Below, one piece after another: positions 33,969 to 43,387 of a stretch of 64,000 nt of DNA. The stretch spans positions 1 through 64,000 of the forward strand of contig NZ_FNHQ01000002.1 in the NCBI RefSeq assembly GCF_900103535.1, read 5' to 3'. The notes below the pieces were generated by a model. It had not been told where the DNA came from. It saw only the letters and a list, made by a program, of their open reading frames with translations, and searched no databases. A program made the translations under genes and the position numbers. The DNA comes from Megasphaera paucivorans. Lineage in GTDB: Bacteria; Bacillota; Negativicutes; Veillonellales; Megasphaeraceae. The first letter of the stretch is position 1, and each line of letters begins with the position of its first letter.

Positions 33969-34435
33969 TTATGCTGCGTTCTATAAAAAAAGCAATTACG
34001 ATAGCTTTGAAAACTAAATATCCCACTTATAAGGTGTATTTTGATAATGTAGAAAAATCAGATACACCTTATTTTTATGTCGAAATGCGGCCTACGGCTA
34101 AAACGTGGGATACCGTGATTAGCGATCGGTCTGTTCAGATTGACATACAGTTTATTCCGCCTCTTGACACCTATGGCCGTGCAGATCGTAGTTTACTGTA
34201 CGATGTGGCTGATAGTATGGAAGAGTTGTTCCGACCAGTATTTCAAATAGAAGACCGGTGTATTACCGTCTTAGAAGCAGAAATCACGTTTTTTGATGAA
34301 ATACTACATTATATTTTTAATCTTGATTTTGCTGATGCATTCACCAAAGAAGAAATTGGTGGTATTCAATATGAACTCATGCAGCAGTTTGGTTTTGAAC
34401 TTAATGGAAAAGATTTGAAAGAGGAGGGAATGTAA
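33965..34435 (+). CDS. Tail terminator-like protein
   Basis: 156 residues. SDTPYFYVEMRPTAKTWDT and SVQIDIQFIPPLDT resemble DUF6838/tail terminator proteins that cap the tube between neck and sheath genes. It starts four bases inside the gp10-like gene and ends one base before the sheath start, indicating tight coupling. Confidence 0.7.
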   Translation: MIMLRSIKKAITIALKTKYPTYKVYFDNVEKSDTPYFYVEMRPTAKTWDTVISDRSVQIDIQFIPPLDTYGRADRSLLYDVADSMEELFRPVFQIEDRCITVLEAEITFFDEILHYIFNLDFADAFTKEEIGGIQYELMQQFGFELNGKDLKEEGM

Positions 34436-35563
34436 ATGGCAAATGAAGCAGATATTTTTGGCTTGCCTCAAGTCCTGATTAATTTTCGAACAAAAGGTAC
34501 CACTGCAATAAAACGCTCTGCAAGAGGTATTGTAGCGATGATTTTGCGGTGTGAGACTACAGATGTTATCAATAACTATAAAATTTCAGATGTGTCGGAT
34601 ATTCCGGGTACATTCAATGATGATGCAAAAGACTTAATTGAAAAGTGTTTGGATGGAACACCGCTGAAAATCCTTTTATATACGCTTCCTGCATCATCTG
34701 TCGAATCGGCAACCAAGACACAGGCAGATGTATTGAAAATGTTGGTAAGTATTAAATGGAATTGGTTATGTGCCCCTACGGCGACGAGTGCAGATCAGAT
34801 AGAACTTACTAGCTGGATTAAATCCATGCGAACGAACAAGAAAAAGACCTTTAAGGCAGTTTTGGCTGCTCAAGAAGCTGATAATGAAGGTGTCGTCAAT
34901 TTTTGTACCAATAATATTAAGGTGCAGACAGGTACCGATACTAGTGGTAATGCTGTGTATAAGATTTATACGGCCTTGCAATATACCGCCCGAATTGCTG
35001 GCATTTTGGCAGGGCTAGCTCTTGATCGATCGGCTACCTACTTCAAGTTAACAGAAATTGAAAGCGTTGAAGTGTATGAAGATATAGACAGTTTGATTAA
35101 TGAAGGGCAGCTTTTATTGTTTGATGAACAGGATGGAGACGGCGTAAAGATTGCTAGAGCTTGTAACAGCTTAACGACCTTTACAACCGACAAAGGCGAA
35201 GACTTCCGGTACATTAAAATTATCGAAGGAATTGACTTAGTTACGGATGATATCCGGGATACCTTCAAAAAATACTACGTTGGCAAGGTTATTAATGACT
35301 ATGACCATAAAATGTTGTTTATTGCCGCTATTCTTGTTTATTTTTCTGAAATTGAAGGGAATGTACTTGATAAAGATGCAGGCAATTCGGTAGATATTAA
35401 TGAAACATATCAACGGAATTATGCCATCCTTAAAGGAGCCAACGTAGATGACATGACTGCTCAGCAGATCAGAGAATATAACACTGGCGATACTGTTTAT
35501 TTGGCGGGTTCCGTGAAATTTGTAAATGCAATGGAAAACTTAAATATTGATTTTTCGATGTAA
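34436..35563 (+). CDS. Tail sheath protein (XkdK-like)
   Basis: 375 residues, the contractile sheath subunit. GLPQVLINFRTKGTTAIKRS at the N-terminus and the C-terminal KKYYVGKVINDYDHKMLF and INETYQRNYAI are typical of the XkdK sheath. Its presence sets the phage morphology as myovirus-like. The ATG follows the previous stop directly. Confidence 0.92.
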   Translation: MANEADIFGLPQVLINFRTKGTTAIKRSARGIVAMILRCETTDVINNYKISDVSDIPGTFNDDAKDLIEKCLDGTPLKILLYTLPASSVESATKTQADVLKMLVSIKWNWLCAPTATSADQIELTSWIKSMRTNKKKTFKAVLAAQEADNEGVVNFCTNNIKVQTGTDTSGNAVYKIYTALQYTARIAGILAGLALDRSATYFKLTEIESVEVYEDIDSLINEGQLLLFDEQDGDGVKIARACNSLTTFTTDKGEDFRYIKIIEGIDLVTDDIRDTFKKYYVGKVINDYDHKMLFIAAILVYFSEIEGNVLDKDAGNSVDINETYQRNYAILKGANVDDMTAQQIREYNTGDTVYLAGSVKFVNAMENLNIDFSM

Positions 35564-35581
35564 GGAAGGAGGTAAGGTACT

Positions 35582-36037
35582 ATGACAAGAGCTGCAGAAG
35601 ATTTGACCTATCGTGGTCGCCGGCGGTGGAATGGAAGCCACGGCAAAGTATGGTGGGATAATGAACTGCTTTTTGAAATTGAAAAATTTGAATGCAAGGT
35701 AACGGCTAACCGTGAAGATGTTATTATTGGCAACAGCGTTGACAGTAAGATCGTATCCCTCAAAGGGGAAGGCACGATTACTATTAAAAGTGTTGTCAAT
35801 CGTAATATTAGCGCCTATCTTGAAGCTTGGAAGTCTGGACAGGATCCACGGGCAACATTTGTGGGATTGATTGATGATCCCGATGCAGTGGATAAACAGA
35901 AAGAACGGTGCAGTATTGATAATGTTTGGTTTAACGAGCTGGCGATTATGAATTTTGAAAAAGGGAAAGTGGTTGAAAAAGAATTTCCGTTCGGGTTTAC
36001 ACCGGAAGATGCGTCGTTTATGGAAACAATTTCGTAA
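35582..36037 (+). CDS. Tail tube protein (XkdM-like)
   Basis: 151 residues forming the inner tube. LFEIEKFECKVTANREDVII and KSVVNRNISAYLEAWKSGQD match the XkdM family, and the gene follows the sheath as in PBSX. AAGGAGG lies just upstream. Confidence 0.92.
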   Translation: MTRAAEDLTYRGRRRWNGSHGKVWWDNELLFEIEKFECKVTANREDVIIGNSVDSKIVSLKGEGTITIKSVVNRNISAYLEAWKSGQDPRATFVGLIDDPDAVDKQKERCSIDNVWFNELAIMNFEKGKVVEKEFPFGFTPEDASFMETIS

Positions 36038-36061
36038 TAGTTATTTAGGAGGAATGAGAAT

Positions 36062-36433
36062 ATGGCAGCAGTAAGTATTCAAGATTTAATTAATAAGAAA
36101 GATCAGATTCAAGCACAGAAACAAGAAACGTATGATTTAGACACTTCTATTGGAACGATTACTGTTAAAAAGCCAACACGGTCTTTTGTGTTGGAAGCGT
36201 CTAAGTTAGAAGAATCCGGTGAAAGTGATAAATATATGATTTTAAATTTAGTAACCGCACCAAATCTTAAGGATACGTCTTTGCAGCAGACTTATGGATG
36301 TACGGAACCGACAGATATCGTGGACGCGTTGTTTGATCCAGGTGAAGTTGTGGGTATTTCTAAGAAAATCATGGAATGTGCCGGCTATGGCAAAGATATT
36401 AAAACTGCAGTACATGAAGAAGTAAAAAACTAA
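36062..36433 (+). CDS. Tail assembly chaperone, short form (XkdN/G-like)
   Basis: 123 residues, soluble. It contains TIGTITVKKPTRSFVLEASK and ends at TAA right after a slippery A AAA AAC. In long-tailed phages the chaperone G is made as such and also as a GT fusion by -1 frameshifting before the tape measure gene. Its place between tube and tape measure fits exactly. Confidence 0.85.
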   Translation: MAAVSIQDLINKKDQIQAQKQETYDLDTSIGTITVKKPTRSFVLEASKLEESGESDKYMILNLVTAPNLKDTSLQQTYGCTEPTDIVDALFDPGEVVGISKKIMECAGYGKDIKTAVHEEVKN

Positions 36434-36466
36434 TTAACGAGAACTGGGAAGCGGCTACGGCCGCTT
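36424..36466 (+). promoter_or_regulatory. Programmed -1 frameshift site
   Basis: The heptamer A AAA AAC (36424-36430) is in phase with the G reading frame (GTA AAA AAC TAA). A 7-bp hairpin AAGCGGC (36449-36455) with GCCGCTT (36460-36466) lies 18 bases further. Slippage by one base opens a 60-codon extension to 36612. Confidence 0.75.
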
Positions 36467-36612
36467 TTTTGGTTCTCCGCGGGCATCCATTACATTATTT
36501 TTTTTCCTTATCTGAGACAGAAAAACTATTCTGTCATGCAGCAATGGAATTGGAACTTAAACGACAATATGATATGGCGGCGTGGATTGCGACAGGAAGG
36601 AGGCAGTCATGA
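36430..36612 (+). CDS. T extension of the tail chaperone (made by -1 frameshift)
   Basis: After slippage the reading continues LINENWEAATAAFLVLRGHP to CHAAMELELKRQYDMAAW and ends at TGA, overlapping the tape measure ATG. The frame has no start codon with a ribosome site of its own. Short T domains with HAAMELE-like helices are usual for XkdN-type GT proteins. The full fusion is the reading 36062-36430 joined to this frame. Confidence 0.7.
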   Translation, partial: LINENWEAATAAFLVLRGHPLHYFFSLSETEKLFCHAAMELELKRQYDMAAWIATGRRQS

Positions 36613-39386
36613 ACGGATATGTACTTAGTGCCACCTTGGAACTGAAAGATAAGTTAACCGGTACGGTAAACGAGGCACGAAAAGGATTAAAGAATTTAAA
36701 AGAATCAGCACAGGGGGTACCTTCCAGTCTGCAGTCTGCCGCTACATCTTTTGAAAAAGCGGGTGCGTCTGCAAAAGTACTAACATCTGGTATAGACGCG
36801 GCTAAAAAATCTTTATCTGGTATCAAAGGAACCTATACTACTCGATTGGAAGCTAAGGACGAGGCTACCTCTAAAATCAAGCTAGTGCAGGAAGAATTAA
36901 ATCAATTCAAAGGTAAAACCTATACAGCTATGGTTAATGTTAAAAATAACCTATCTAAAGACGGTGGTGTGGGTGGCAAGTTGTCAAATGGCATGTCTAA
37001 TATGGCAGGTGGTATGTTAATGGGTACCAGTCTGCAGATGGCGGGAGCAGCCGGCATTGGGTATGGAATTTATGATACGATTAAGACCTATATGGATTTT
37101 GAGGCACAGTTATCCGAAATTAAAGCTCTTACCGGGTTAGATGCGACTGCCATGGATCAAGTAAAAGAAAAGGCCATGGAATTAGGTCAGGCTACCGTGT
37201 TCGGCAATACAGAAGTAGCCAAAGGTATGGCTGAATTACTGAAGGCTGGCGTAGATGTCAAAGATGTATTGGGGGATGCTTCAGAAGCGGCATTAAACTT
37301 GGCCGTTGCCGGAGATATTGCATTACCGGACGCGGCTGAAATTATGAGTACGGCCATGAATGCATTTAAAGTAGATGACGCAACACATGCTGCAGATACT
37401 CTTGCCGGAGCTGCCAATGCCAGTGCAACGAGTGTAGGAGAATTAAAATATTCTTTGGCGGCATGTTCTGCTGTAGCCGCTGGTGCGGGTATGAGTTTTG
37501 ATGATACAAACACTGCCCTTGCCGTATTTGCACAAAATGGACTCAAAGGATCTGATGCCGGCACATCTTTAAAAACTATGCTGTCTAACCTTGTACCGAA
37601 AGGAAAAACAGCAATTGCAGCATTTGAAAAATTAAATTTACTTACAGAAAGCGGTTCCTCTGCTTTTTTTGATGAAGCAGGAAATATGAAGTCTTTGGCC
37701 GATATTGCGGGTCTTCTAAATAATCGTATGAAAGATATGACCAAGGAAGAACAACTGAGTACGTTATATGACATGTTTGGATCCGATGCAATTCGTGGCG
37801 GTATGATTCTACTACGCGAAGGTGCAGGCGGCGTTACACAAATGTTTAAAGAAATGGGGAAGGTAACGGCAAAAGATGTTGCCATTACTCGGATGGATAA
37901 TCTCAAGGGTGATATTGAACAGTTATCTGGTGCTTGGGAAAATTTTCAAGATACTCTGATGGATAGTCATAATAGCTTTGGATTACGTGGATTTATTACA
38001 GAATTGACCGATGTTGTGCAATATGCAGGAGCATTAATTAAAGATGGTTTCGATTTTTCGGATATATTCAAACTTGCGGGAAAAGGTATTAATGACTTGA
38101 AAAATAAATTTCTTCAATTTGATGGTATCGGATCGATGTTATCTGGCGGCGTGTTGGCTTTTGGACTATATAAGATTACAAAACTTGTTTTAAAAGCGAA
38201 AGATGCAGTAACATCAATTGGACAAGGAACAAAGATACCAGGTGGCATGGGAGATACAACCGGTATCACAAAAGATATGGTTATCAATGCTCGGACGGTA
38301 ATTGTAAATGGAAATAATTCTTCGACGGTACCTAATAGCCCGATTCCAACAGATACAACCACTCCTAATAATGGCGGACTGTCTAAATTATCTCGTTTTA
38401 CCAAATGGATGGGACGGCTTGCTGTTCCATTAGCAATTGCTGGCGGCATATATGATATTGTCACTGCTCAAGAAGGCCAAAGAGGAGCGGCTGCTGGTGG
38501 AGCTATTGGTGGTGTTGGTGGTATGTTAGTTGGTGCTAAACTAGGAACCGCTGCAGGTGCTTCTATAGGATCCATCGTTCCTGGTGTTGGTACAGCAGTA
38601 GGGGGTGCTGTTGGTGGGCTTGTTGGTGGTACTGCCGGATATATTGGCGGTAGTAATGTAGGGAAAAATTTTGCGGATAACATTGATTTTTCTGGAATAA
38701 AAGAAAAGTGGTCTACAGCGATAGGAGAAATGGAACGGGATTTTGTGAATGCCGGTCCACGGTTCCAATCCGGTTGGGCTGAAATTACGGAAAATATTCG
38801 AGCTGGTTGGGATAATAACACCGCGTATTTACGCGCTAAACAAGAAGAATTTAGCACACAGATACAAACGACATGGAATGATATTTCAACTGGGGCACAA
38901 TCTGCCATGGATAGTATTAGAAGCGCATTTTCGGACGCTTCCGCAAATGCAGAAAGCTCTTGGAGTAATGTTGTTGGTTGGTTTGATACCAATGTATGGG
39001 GACCGTTGAAGGAAAAGGCTTCCAATGCATGGGATTCCATTAAAAGCGGTATATCCGGTATTTCACTTCCTTCATTCGGTGTTCATTTGCCAGGCATGAA
39101 GTGGAATGCTACAGGTTCCTCTTATTTTGAGGGCGGTCTGACACATATCAACGAACATGGCGGCGAAATTGTGGATCTGCCGCAGGGCAGTCGTATTTAT
39201 CCTGCAGCGACGACGCAGCGCATTATTGCAAAACGAGTATCGAAATACAGAAATAGTAATACTGGTGGGGTACTTGTAACGGGAAATACTTTTATAATTC
39301 GCGAAGAAGATGATATTGATAAAGTGGCACATCAGTTGTTTCAATTGATGGACCAAGCAAATTTGAACTATGGAGGTGGGTATTAA
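36609..39386 (+). CDS. Tape measure protein
   Basis: 925 residues, setting tail length. There is an N-terminal helical region with ATLELKDKLTGTVNEARKG, then the TP901 core (GQATVFGNTEVAKGMAELLK, SATSVGELKYSLAACSAV, GTSLKTMLSNLVPKG). Further on are Gly/Ala-rich hydrophobic stretches (about 625-690), which probably insert into the membrane, and a C-terminal FEGGLTHINEHGGEIVDLP. The ATG at 36609 lies after AAGGAGG; the earlier in-frame ATG is rejected. Confidence 0.94.
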   Translation: MNGYVLSATLELKDKLTGTVNEARKGLKNLKESAQGVPSSLQSAATSFEKAGASAKVLTSGIDAAKKSLSGIKGTYTTRLEAKDEATSKIKLVQEELNQFKGKTYTAMVNVKNNLSKDGGVGGKLSNGMSNMAGGMLMGTSLQMAGAAGIGYGIYDTIKTYMDFEAQLSEIKALTGLDATAMDQVKEKAMELGQATVFGNTEVAKGMAELLKAGVDVKDVLGDASEAALNLAVAGDIALPDAAEIMSTAMNAFKVDDATHAADTLAGAANASATSVGELKYSLAACSAVAAGAGMSFDDTNTALAVFAQNGLKGSDAGTSLKTMLSNLVPKGKTAIAAFEKLNLLTESGSSAFFDEAGNMKSLADIAGLLNNRMKDMTKEEQLSTLYDMFGSDAIRGGMILLREGAGGVTQMFKEMGKVTAKDVAITRMDNLKGDIEQLSGAWENFQDTLMDSHNSFGLRGFITELTDVVQYAGALIKDGFDFSDIFKLAGKGINDLKNKFLQFDGIGSMLSGGVLAFGLYKITKLVLKAKDAVTSIGQGTKIPGGMGDTTGITKDMVINARTVIVNGNNSSTVPNSPIPTDTTTPNNGGLSKLSRFTKWMGRLAVPLAIAGGIYDIVTAQEGQRGAAAGGAIGGVGGMLVGAKLGTAAGASIGSIVPGVGTAVGGAVGGLVGGTAGYIGGSNVGKNFADNIDFSGIKEKWSTAIGEMERDFVNAGPRFQSGWAEITENIRAGWDNNTAYLRAKQEEFSTQIQTTWNDISTGAQSAMDSIRSAFSDASANAESSWSNVVGWFDTNVWGPLKEKASNAWDSIKSGISGISLPSFGVHLPGMKWNATGSSYFEGGLTHINEHGGEIVDLPQGSRIYPAATTQRIIAKRVSKYRNSNTGGVLVTGNTFIIREEDDIDKVAHQLFQLMDQANLNYGGGY

Positions 39387-40099
39387 TGGGGCTAGGAGCA
39401 TTAAGCAATGTCATAGAAATATTATCTGCAGCTTTAAGTGGGGGAACTAGTGGTGCTTATCGACAGGTTATTTTAAACAGTGCTACAGAAAAACTTATAT
39501 TACCCGTTACCCCGCCTACATATAAAGTATCGACGGCACAAGGGAATAAGATTGTAAGTATTACCCAAGTTGGTGAAGCACTGATTTTTGGAATGCCAAA
39601 GCTGCAGACGTTAACGATGGAATGCTTTTTCCCGGCACTAGTACATGATTATCCTTTTGTTGTAGGAGATACCAAGGCGCCTTCTGCTTGTGTGCAGCAG
39701 ATTATTAAATGGAAAGAAGCTAGGACTCCTATACGAGTTATTATTACCGGTACACCGGTAAATATGGCAATGGCCGTACAGACATTTGACTTTCGGGAGC
39801 AGGATGGTAGTCAAGATATTTACTATACATTAGGCCTTACCGAATATAAAGATCTAAATACGCCAGCAGCCAATAATGATAAAGCGGTTGATAGTACAAC
39901 AGGTCTAAAAGAACGAGCCGATAATACACAGGCAGCTACGTCGGCCACGTTGGTTCAAAAAGGTGCGGACATACTGGATGCGGCCAAAAAATCGTATGGA
40001 CAATATTCACATTGGAGACGTATTGTGCAATCTAATGATTTGAAAGACTTAGCTATTAATAATATCAGTAAGCTCCGCAAGTTGGTGATTAAAAATTGA
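39386..40099 (+). CDS. XkdP-like tail protein
   Basis: 237 residues. The central part (LQTLTMECFFPALVHDYPFV, IRVIITGTPVNMAMAVQTFD, IYYTLGLTEYKD) matches the XkdP/LysM-type baseplate-proximal protein, but the C-terminal LysM module normally present is not evident. The start overlaps the tape measure stop (TAATG) and the stop overlaps the next TTG start. Confidence 0.8.
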   Translation: MGLGALSNVIEILSAALSGGTSGAYRQVILNSATEKLILPVTPPTYKVSTAQGNKIVSITQVGEALIFGMPKLQTLTMECFFPALVHDYPFVVGDTKAPSACVQQIIKWKEARTPIRVIITGTPVNMAMAVQTFDFREQDGSQDIYYTLGLTEYKDLNTPAANNDKAVDSTTGLKERADNTQAATSATLVQKGADILDAAKKSYGQYSHWRRIVQSNDLKDLAINNISKLRKLVIKN

Positions 40100-41493
40100 T
40101 TATCAAACACAATGGCACGGATATCTCTAAACTGGTAAAGAAAATTACGTGGTCTGGTGCGCGGCTGCTGGTTGCACGGAAGCTTATATTTGACTATGTG
40201 CAGGATGCACGGGATCCTAATTTACCGAATTATGTAATTAATAATGGAGAAACTGTGTATGGCTATGATGAAGATGAAAATCTGCAATTTCAGGGCAATG
40301 TGTATAGTCTTGAAAAGAATACCCAGGAATCTAATATCACTGTTATGGCCTATGATAACTTGTTTATTCTTTGCCGATCGAAGACTACTCGTAAATTTAC
40401 GAATATGACGCCGGAAGCGATTACCCGAGCTATTTGTGATGAAATGGGCATAAAAACAGGAAACATCATTGAAACGGGAAAACAGGTTAGTTTTATTGCT
40501 GCTGAAAAGACTGGATATCAGATTATTATGCGGGCTTATACGGATGTGGCAAAACAGATCAATAATGCGAAAGCCAATGCGAATGATCCAGATGTACTTT
40601 ATCATTTGGTCATGAATGGTGATACGCTCGATGTAATACAAAAAGGAACGTTAATCGAAAATTTCACGGCAGATCAGTACAGTAATATTGAAAATAGTCA
40701 GTATAAAGAAAGTATCGAAAATCTTGTCGATGTTGTTATGATTACCGATGAACAGGGCAATTTAACCGGGTATCAGTCAAATGAAGACTGGATAAAGAAA
40801 TACAGTATGATACAGGATGTTTATAAGTCCAGTCCCAAAGCCAATACTCAAGAAAAAGTAAAAGCTATGATGAAGGGGCCGGATAGAACCGGTACTTTAG
40901 ATCTGTTAGGTGATTATCGTGTAAAATCGTCGTATTCCATTCCTATCAAAGATATTCAGACAGAGCTTACCGGGCAATTTTGGGTGAAATCGGATTCGCA
41001 TACCTTTGAGAATGGCATGCACTTTATGCGGCTGGAAATTGAGTTTGAAAATCTGATGAACAAAGTAGAATGGAGCGACAGTAACGGCATCGGGAAGGGA
41101 AAGCTGTCTGTTAGCAAAGGACTTACTGCCGGATATAAGGCGTGGGGTGGTGTCACGATGGATAATGGACGTAATGGATGTGCGGAAGCAGTCGGAAAAG
41201 TAGGCAGCTATTACAGCCCATTCTTAGCGCAGGAAGCGAATGCCGGTGTCGTCAAAGTACCGACAATGGTAGGTGATGCCCAAGATAGCGGGATTGCTGT
41301 AGAATCATTTGATACCAGCAATTTACAAAAAGGAGACTGTATTGTCTATGGGGATGACGAACATATTGTGATTTATGATGGCTCTGGCGGGTATTACGGC
41401 AATAGCAGTAGTGCAGACCACGTTGTTCATAGCCATGATTACACAGATGTAGGTATGACACCAACTAAAATTATTAAGACCAGCAGGGGGTGA
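40096..41493 (+). CDS. Baseplate hub protein XkdQ-like with C-terminal NlpC/P60-like domain
   Basis: 465 residues, longer than typical XkdQ. The N-terminal 320 residues form the hub (gp27/late control D-like: LVKKITWSGARLLVARKLIF, ITVMAYDNLFILCRSKTTRK, GQFWVKSDSHTFENGMHFMR). The remainder (about 350-465) has NGCAEAVGKV, DCIVYGDDEHIVIYDGSG, a Cys-His pattern like NlpC/P60 or CHAP peptidases, probably for cutting peptidoglycan on infection. It starts at TTG (TTGA overlap). Confidence 0.82.
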   Translation: MIIKHNGTDISKLVKKITWSGARLLVARKLIFDYVQDARDPNLPNYVINNGETVYGYDEDENLQFQGNVYSLEKNTQESNITVMAYDNLFILCRSKTTRKFTNMTPEAITRAICDEMGIKTGNIIETGKQVSFIAAEKTGYQIIMRAYTDVAKQINNAKANANDPDVLYHLVMNGDTLDVIQKGTLIENFTADQYSNIENSQYKESIENLVDVVMITDEQGNLTGYQSNEDWIKKYSMIQDVYKSSPKANTQEKVKAMMKGPDRTGTLDLLGDYRVKSSYSIPIKDIQTELTGQFWVKSDSHTFENGMHFMRLEIEFENLMNKVEWSDSNGIGKGKLSVSKGLTAGYKAWGGVTMDNGRNGCAEAVGKVGSYYSPFLAQEANAGVVKVPTMVGDAQDSGIAVESFDTSNLQKGDCIVYGDDEHIVIYDGSGGYYGNSSSADHVVHSHDYTDVGMTPTKIIKTSRG

Positions 41494-41497
41494 GCGA

Positions 41498-41923
41498 ATG
41501 ATTTCTAAGAACATACCAACTGCAGCACAATCTATGGCTAAAATAGTACATTCCATTCATGGCATAGCACAAGAAGAACAACTGCAGGGGATTATGGTTG
41601 GCATTATAACAGCTCCGCCGCCTGATATTAAAGTGATGGTAAACAATATCGAACTTACTAAGGACGATATTTATATTTCGGAATATTTGCTTATTGGTTA
41701 TGAACGTACTGCAAAAGGTCATCTTGTAAGTGCAACGCAGGACCGGAGTGGTGGTAGTGGTGATGCGGCATATGAAAGCCATAATCACGATATAAATAAT
41801 GAGTATACCGATACCATCGTCTATACTGACACGTTAAAGGTTGGCGATAGAGTGAGTGTTATTCCGGTATATGGGCAAGACGCTCAATTATATATTATTG
41901 AGGATAAGGTGGTGAAACTATGA
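41498..41923 (+). CDS. XkdR-like baseplate protein (DUF2577)
   Basis: 141 residues with the DUF2577 pattern: GIITAPPPDIKVMVNNIELT, DTLKVGDRVSVIPVYGQDAQ and LYIIEDKVVKL. It is the small spike or OB-fold component after the hub in PBSX-like tails. It overlaps the next gene by four bases. Confidence 0.85.
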   Translation: MISKNIPTAAQSMAKIVHSIHGIAQEEQLQGIMVGIITAPPPDIKVMVNNIELTKDDIYISEYLLIGYERTAKGHLVSATQDRSGGSGDAAYESHNHDINNEYTDTIVYTDTLKVGDRVSVIPVYGQDAQLYIIEDKVVKL

Positions 41924-42357
41924 GTGAGGAATTCCCTTTCGTTGGCAGCAGTTCCGGTATGACAGAAACAGCCGCGACAGAAAATAATTTACCAATATGC
42001 AAGGAGTATGCATGGGATTTTGAAAAAAATTGTTTTTTATATGATGGGAACGGACAGCATGTTTTAGTCGATAGTGCTGAAGCGGTAAAGGTCTGGATCT
42101 ATAAAGCGTTGCAGACGGAACGGTATCAATACCTTGCATATAGTTGGCAATATGGAATTGAAGTAAAGCCATTTATTGGAAAAGTTATGAGCGTACAGGA
42201 GCGATATAGTGAGCTCAAACGTATTATTATTGAGTGCTTGATGGTGAATCCATATATTACCAGTGTTGATTCTGTTGAATTTACAACAACAGGGGATAAA
42301 GTTTCTTGTGAAGTGGATATTACAACGGTATATGGAGAGGTGAACGTCAATGTATAG
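41920..42357 (+). CDS. XkdS-like baseplate wedge protein (DUF2634, gp25-like)
   Basis: 145 residues. AVKVWIYKALQTERYQYLAY, YGIEVKPFIGK and the closing VSCEVDITTVYGEV are typical of DUF2634. The gp25-like lysozyme-fold wedge links the sheath to the baseplate. It is coupled to both neighbours. Confidence 0.87.
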   Translation: MSEEFPFVGSSSGMTETAATENNLPICKEYAWDFEKNCFLYDGNGQHVLVDSAEAVKVWIYKALQTERYQYLAYSWQYGIEVKPFIGKVMSVQERYSELKRIIIECLMVNPYITSVDSVEFTTTGDKVSCEVDITTVYGEVNVNV

Positions 42358-43387
42358 TGCTAGAGAACAGGCAGATATATTGGAAGAATTACAGAATAAA
42401 AGTACGATAGCTGCCAGTAAATTTGAAGGAACCTTTGAGTATGATATATTTTCTTCAAATAGTATCGAATTTGCGAAAACAGAAGTTGAATTGGAACAAT
42501 TATACAAGGCGGCGTTTGCTGATACGAGCTGGGGTGACTATCTTACTATGCGAGCAGCTGAATCAGGTATTATCCGGAAAGATGCAGTACATTCCATCGG
42601 AAACGTTATAGTAAAAGGAACGGGAACACTGCCTACAGGTAGTATTTTTGCGACAAAAGCAGGTACTCAATTTAAATCCTTGTCAACAGTGTCCATTGTA
42701 GAAAGCGCAACCATAGCGGTACAGGCAGTCATTGCCGGAGAAGCTGGGAATGTTTCTGCAGGTGAAATTACACTTATTCCGATGTCTATACCTGGCATCA
42801 ACAGCGTTATAAATGAGGAAGCTATGCACGATGGGTATGATGAAGAAAACGATAGTAGTTTACTTAGTCGTTACTTAGTGCATGTACGGACGCCGGGAAC
42901 GTCCGGCAATAAGTATCATTATTTAGAATGGGCGACAAGCGTCTCAGGAGTGAGTTCTGCTAAAGTTATTCCTTTATGGAATGGGGCGGGAACCGTCAAG
43001 GTTGTCATTGTCAATAATAATTATGAACAGGCGAGCGATACGTTAGTGAAAAGCGTTGCTGATTATATTGAAACAGTACGGCCCATTGGAGCAACCGTCA
43101 CAGTCACAAGTGCAGCCCCAAAAATGATTAATATATCAGCTACGATTGACGGGACGTTAAATGAATCAACGTTTAAAGAAAATATCAAGAACTATTTTAT
43201 TACGATTGAAAAGAATATTATCAATTCGTCAGATACAGGCTATGTATCCATTGCTAAAATTGGTGCTATCATACTAAGCGACAACGGTGTTAACGACTAT
43301 TCAAACTTAAAAATAAATGGTGAATCAAATAATATAGCATTGACATCGGAGGAAATTGCAACCCTTGGGACGGTGACACTCTCATGA
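42350..43387 (+). CDS. XkdT-like baseplate J protein (gp47 family)
   Basis: 345 residues of the baseplate J family. The segments DTSWGDYLTMRAAESGIIRK, VQAVIAGEAGNVSAGEI, YLVHVRTPGTSGNKYHYLEW and VADYIETVRPIGATVTV are characteristic. It forms the wedge arms with the gp48-like XkdU protein. It overlaps both neighbours. Confidence 0.92.
   Translation: MYSAREQADILEELQNKSTIAASKFEGTFEYDIFSSNSIEFAKTEVELEQLYKAAFADTSWGDYLTMRAAESGIIRKDAVHSIGNVIVKGTGTLPTGSIFATKAGTQFKSLSTVSIVESATIAVQAVIAGEAGNVSAGEITLIPMSIPGINSVINEEAMHDGYDEENDSSLLSRYLVHVRTPGTSGNKYHYLEWATSVSGVSSAKVIPLWNGAGTVKVVIVNNNYEQASDTLVKSVADYIETVRPIGATVTVTSAAPKMINISATIDGTLNESTFKENIKNYFITIEKNIINSSDTGYVSIAKIGAIILSDNGVNDYSNLKINGESNNIALTSEEIATLGTVTLS

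Noticed and set aside
37187-37906. Large minus-strand frame inside the tape measure gene
   Set aside because: Long open antisense frames are common opposite alanine- and serine-rich repeats; no start signal or motif.
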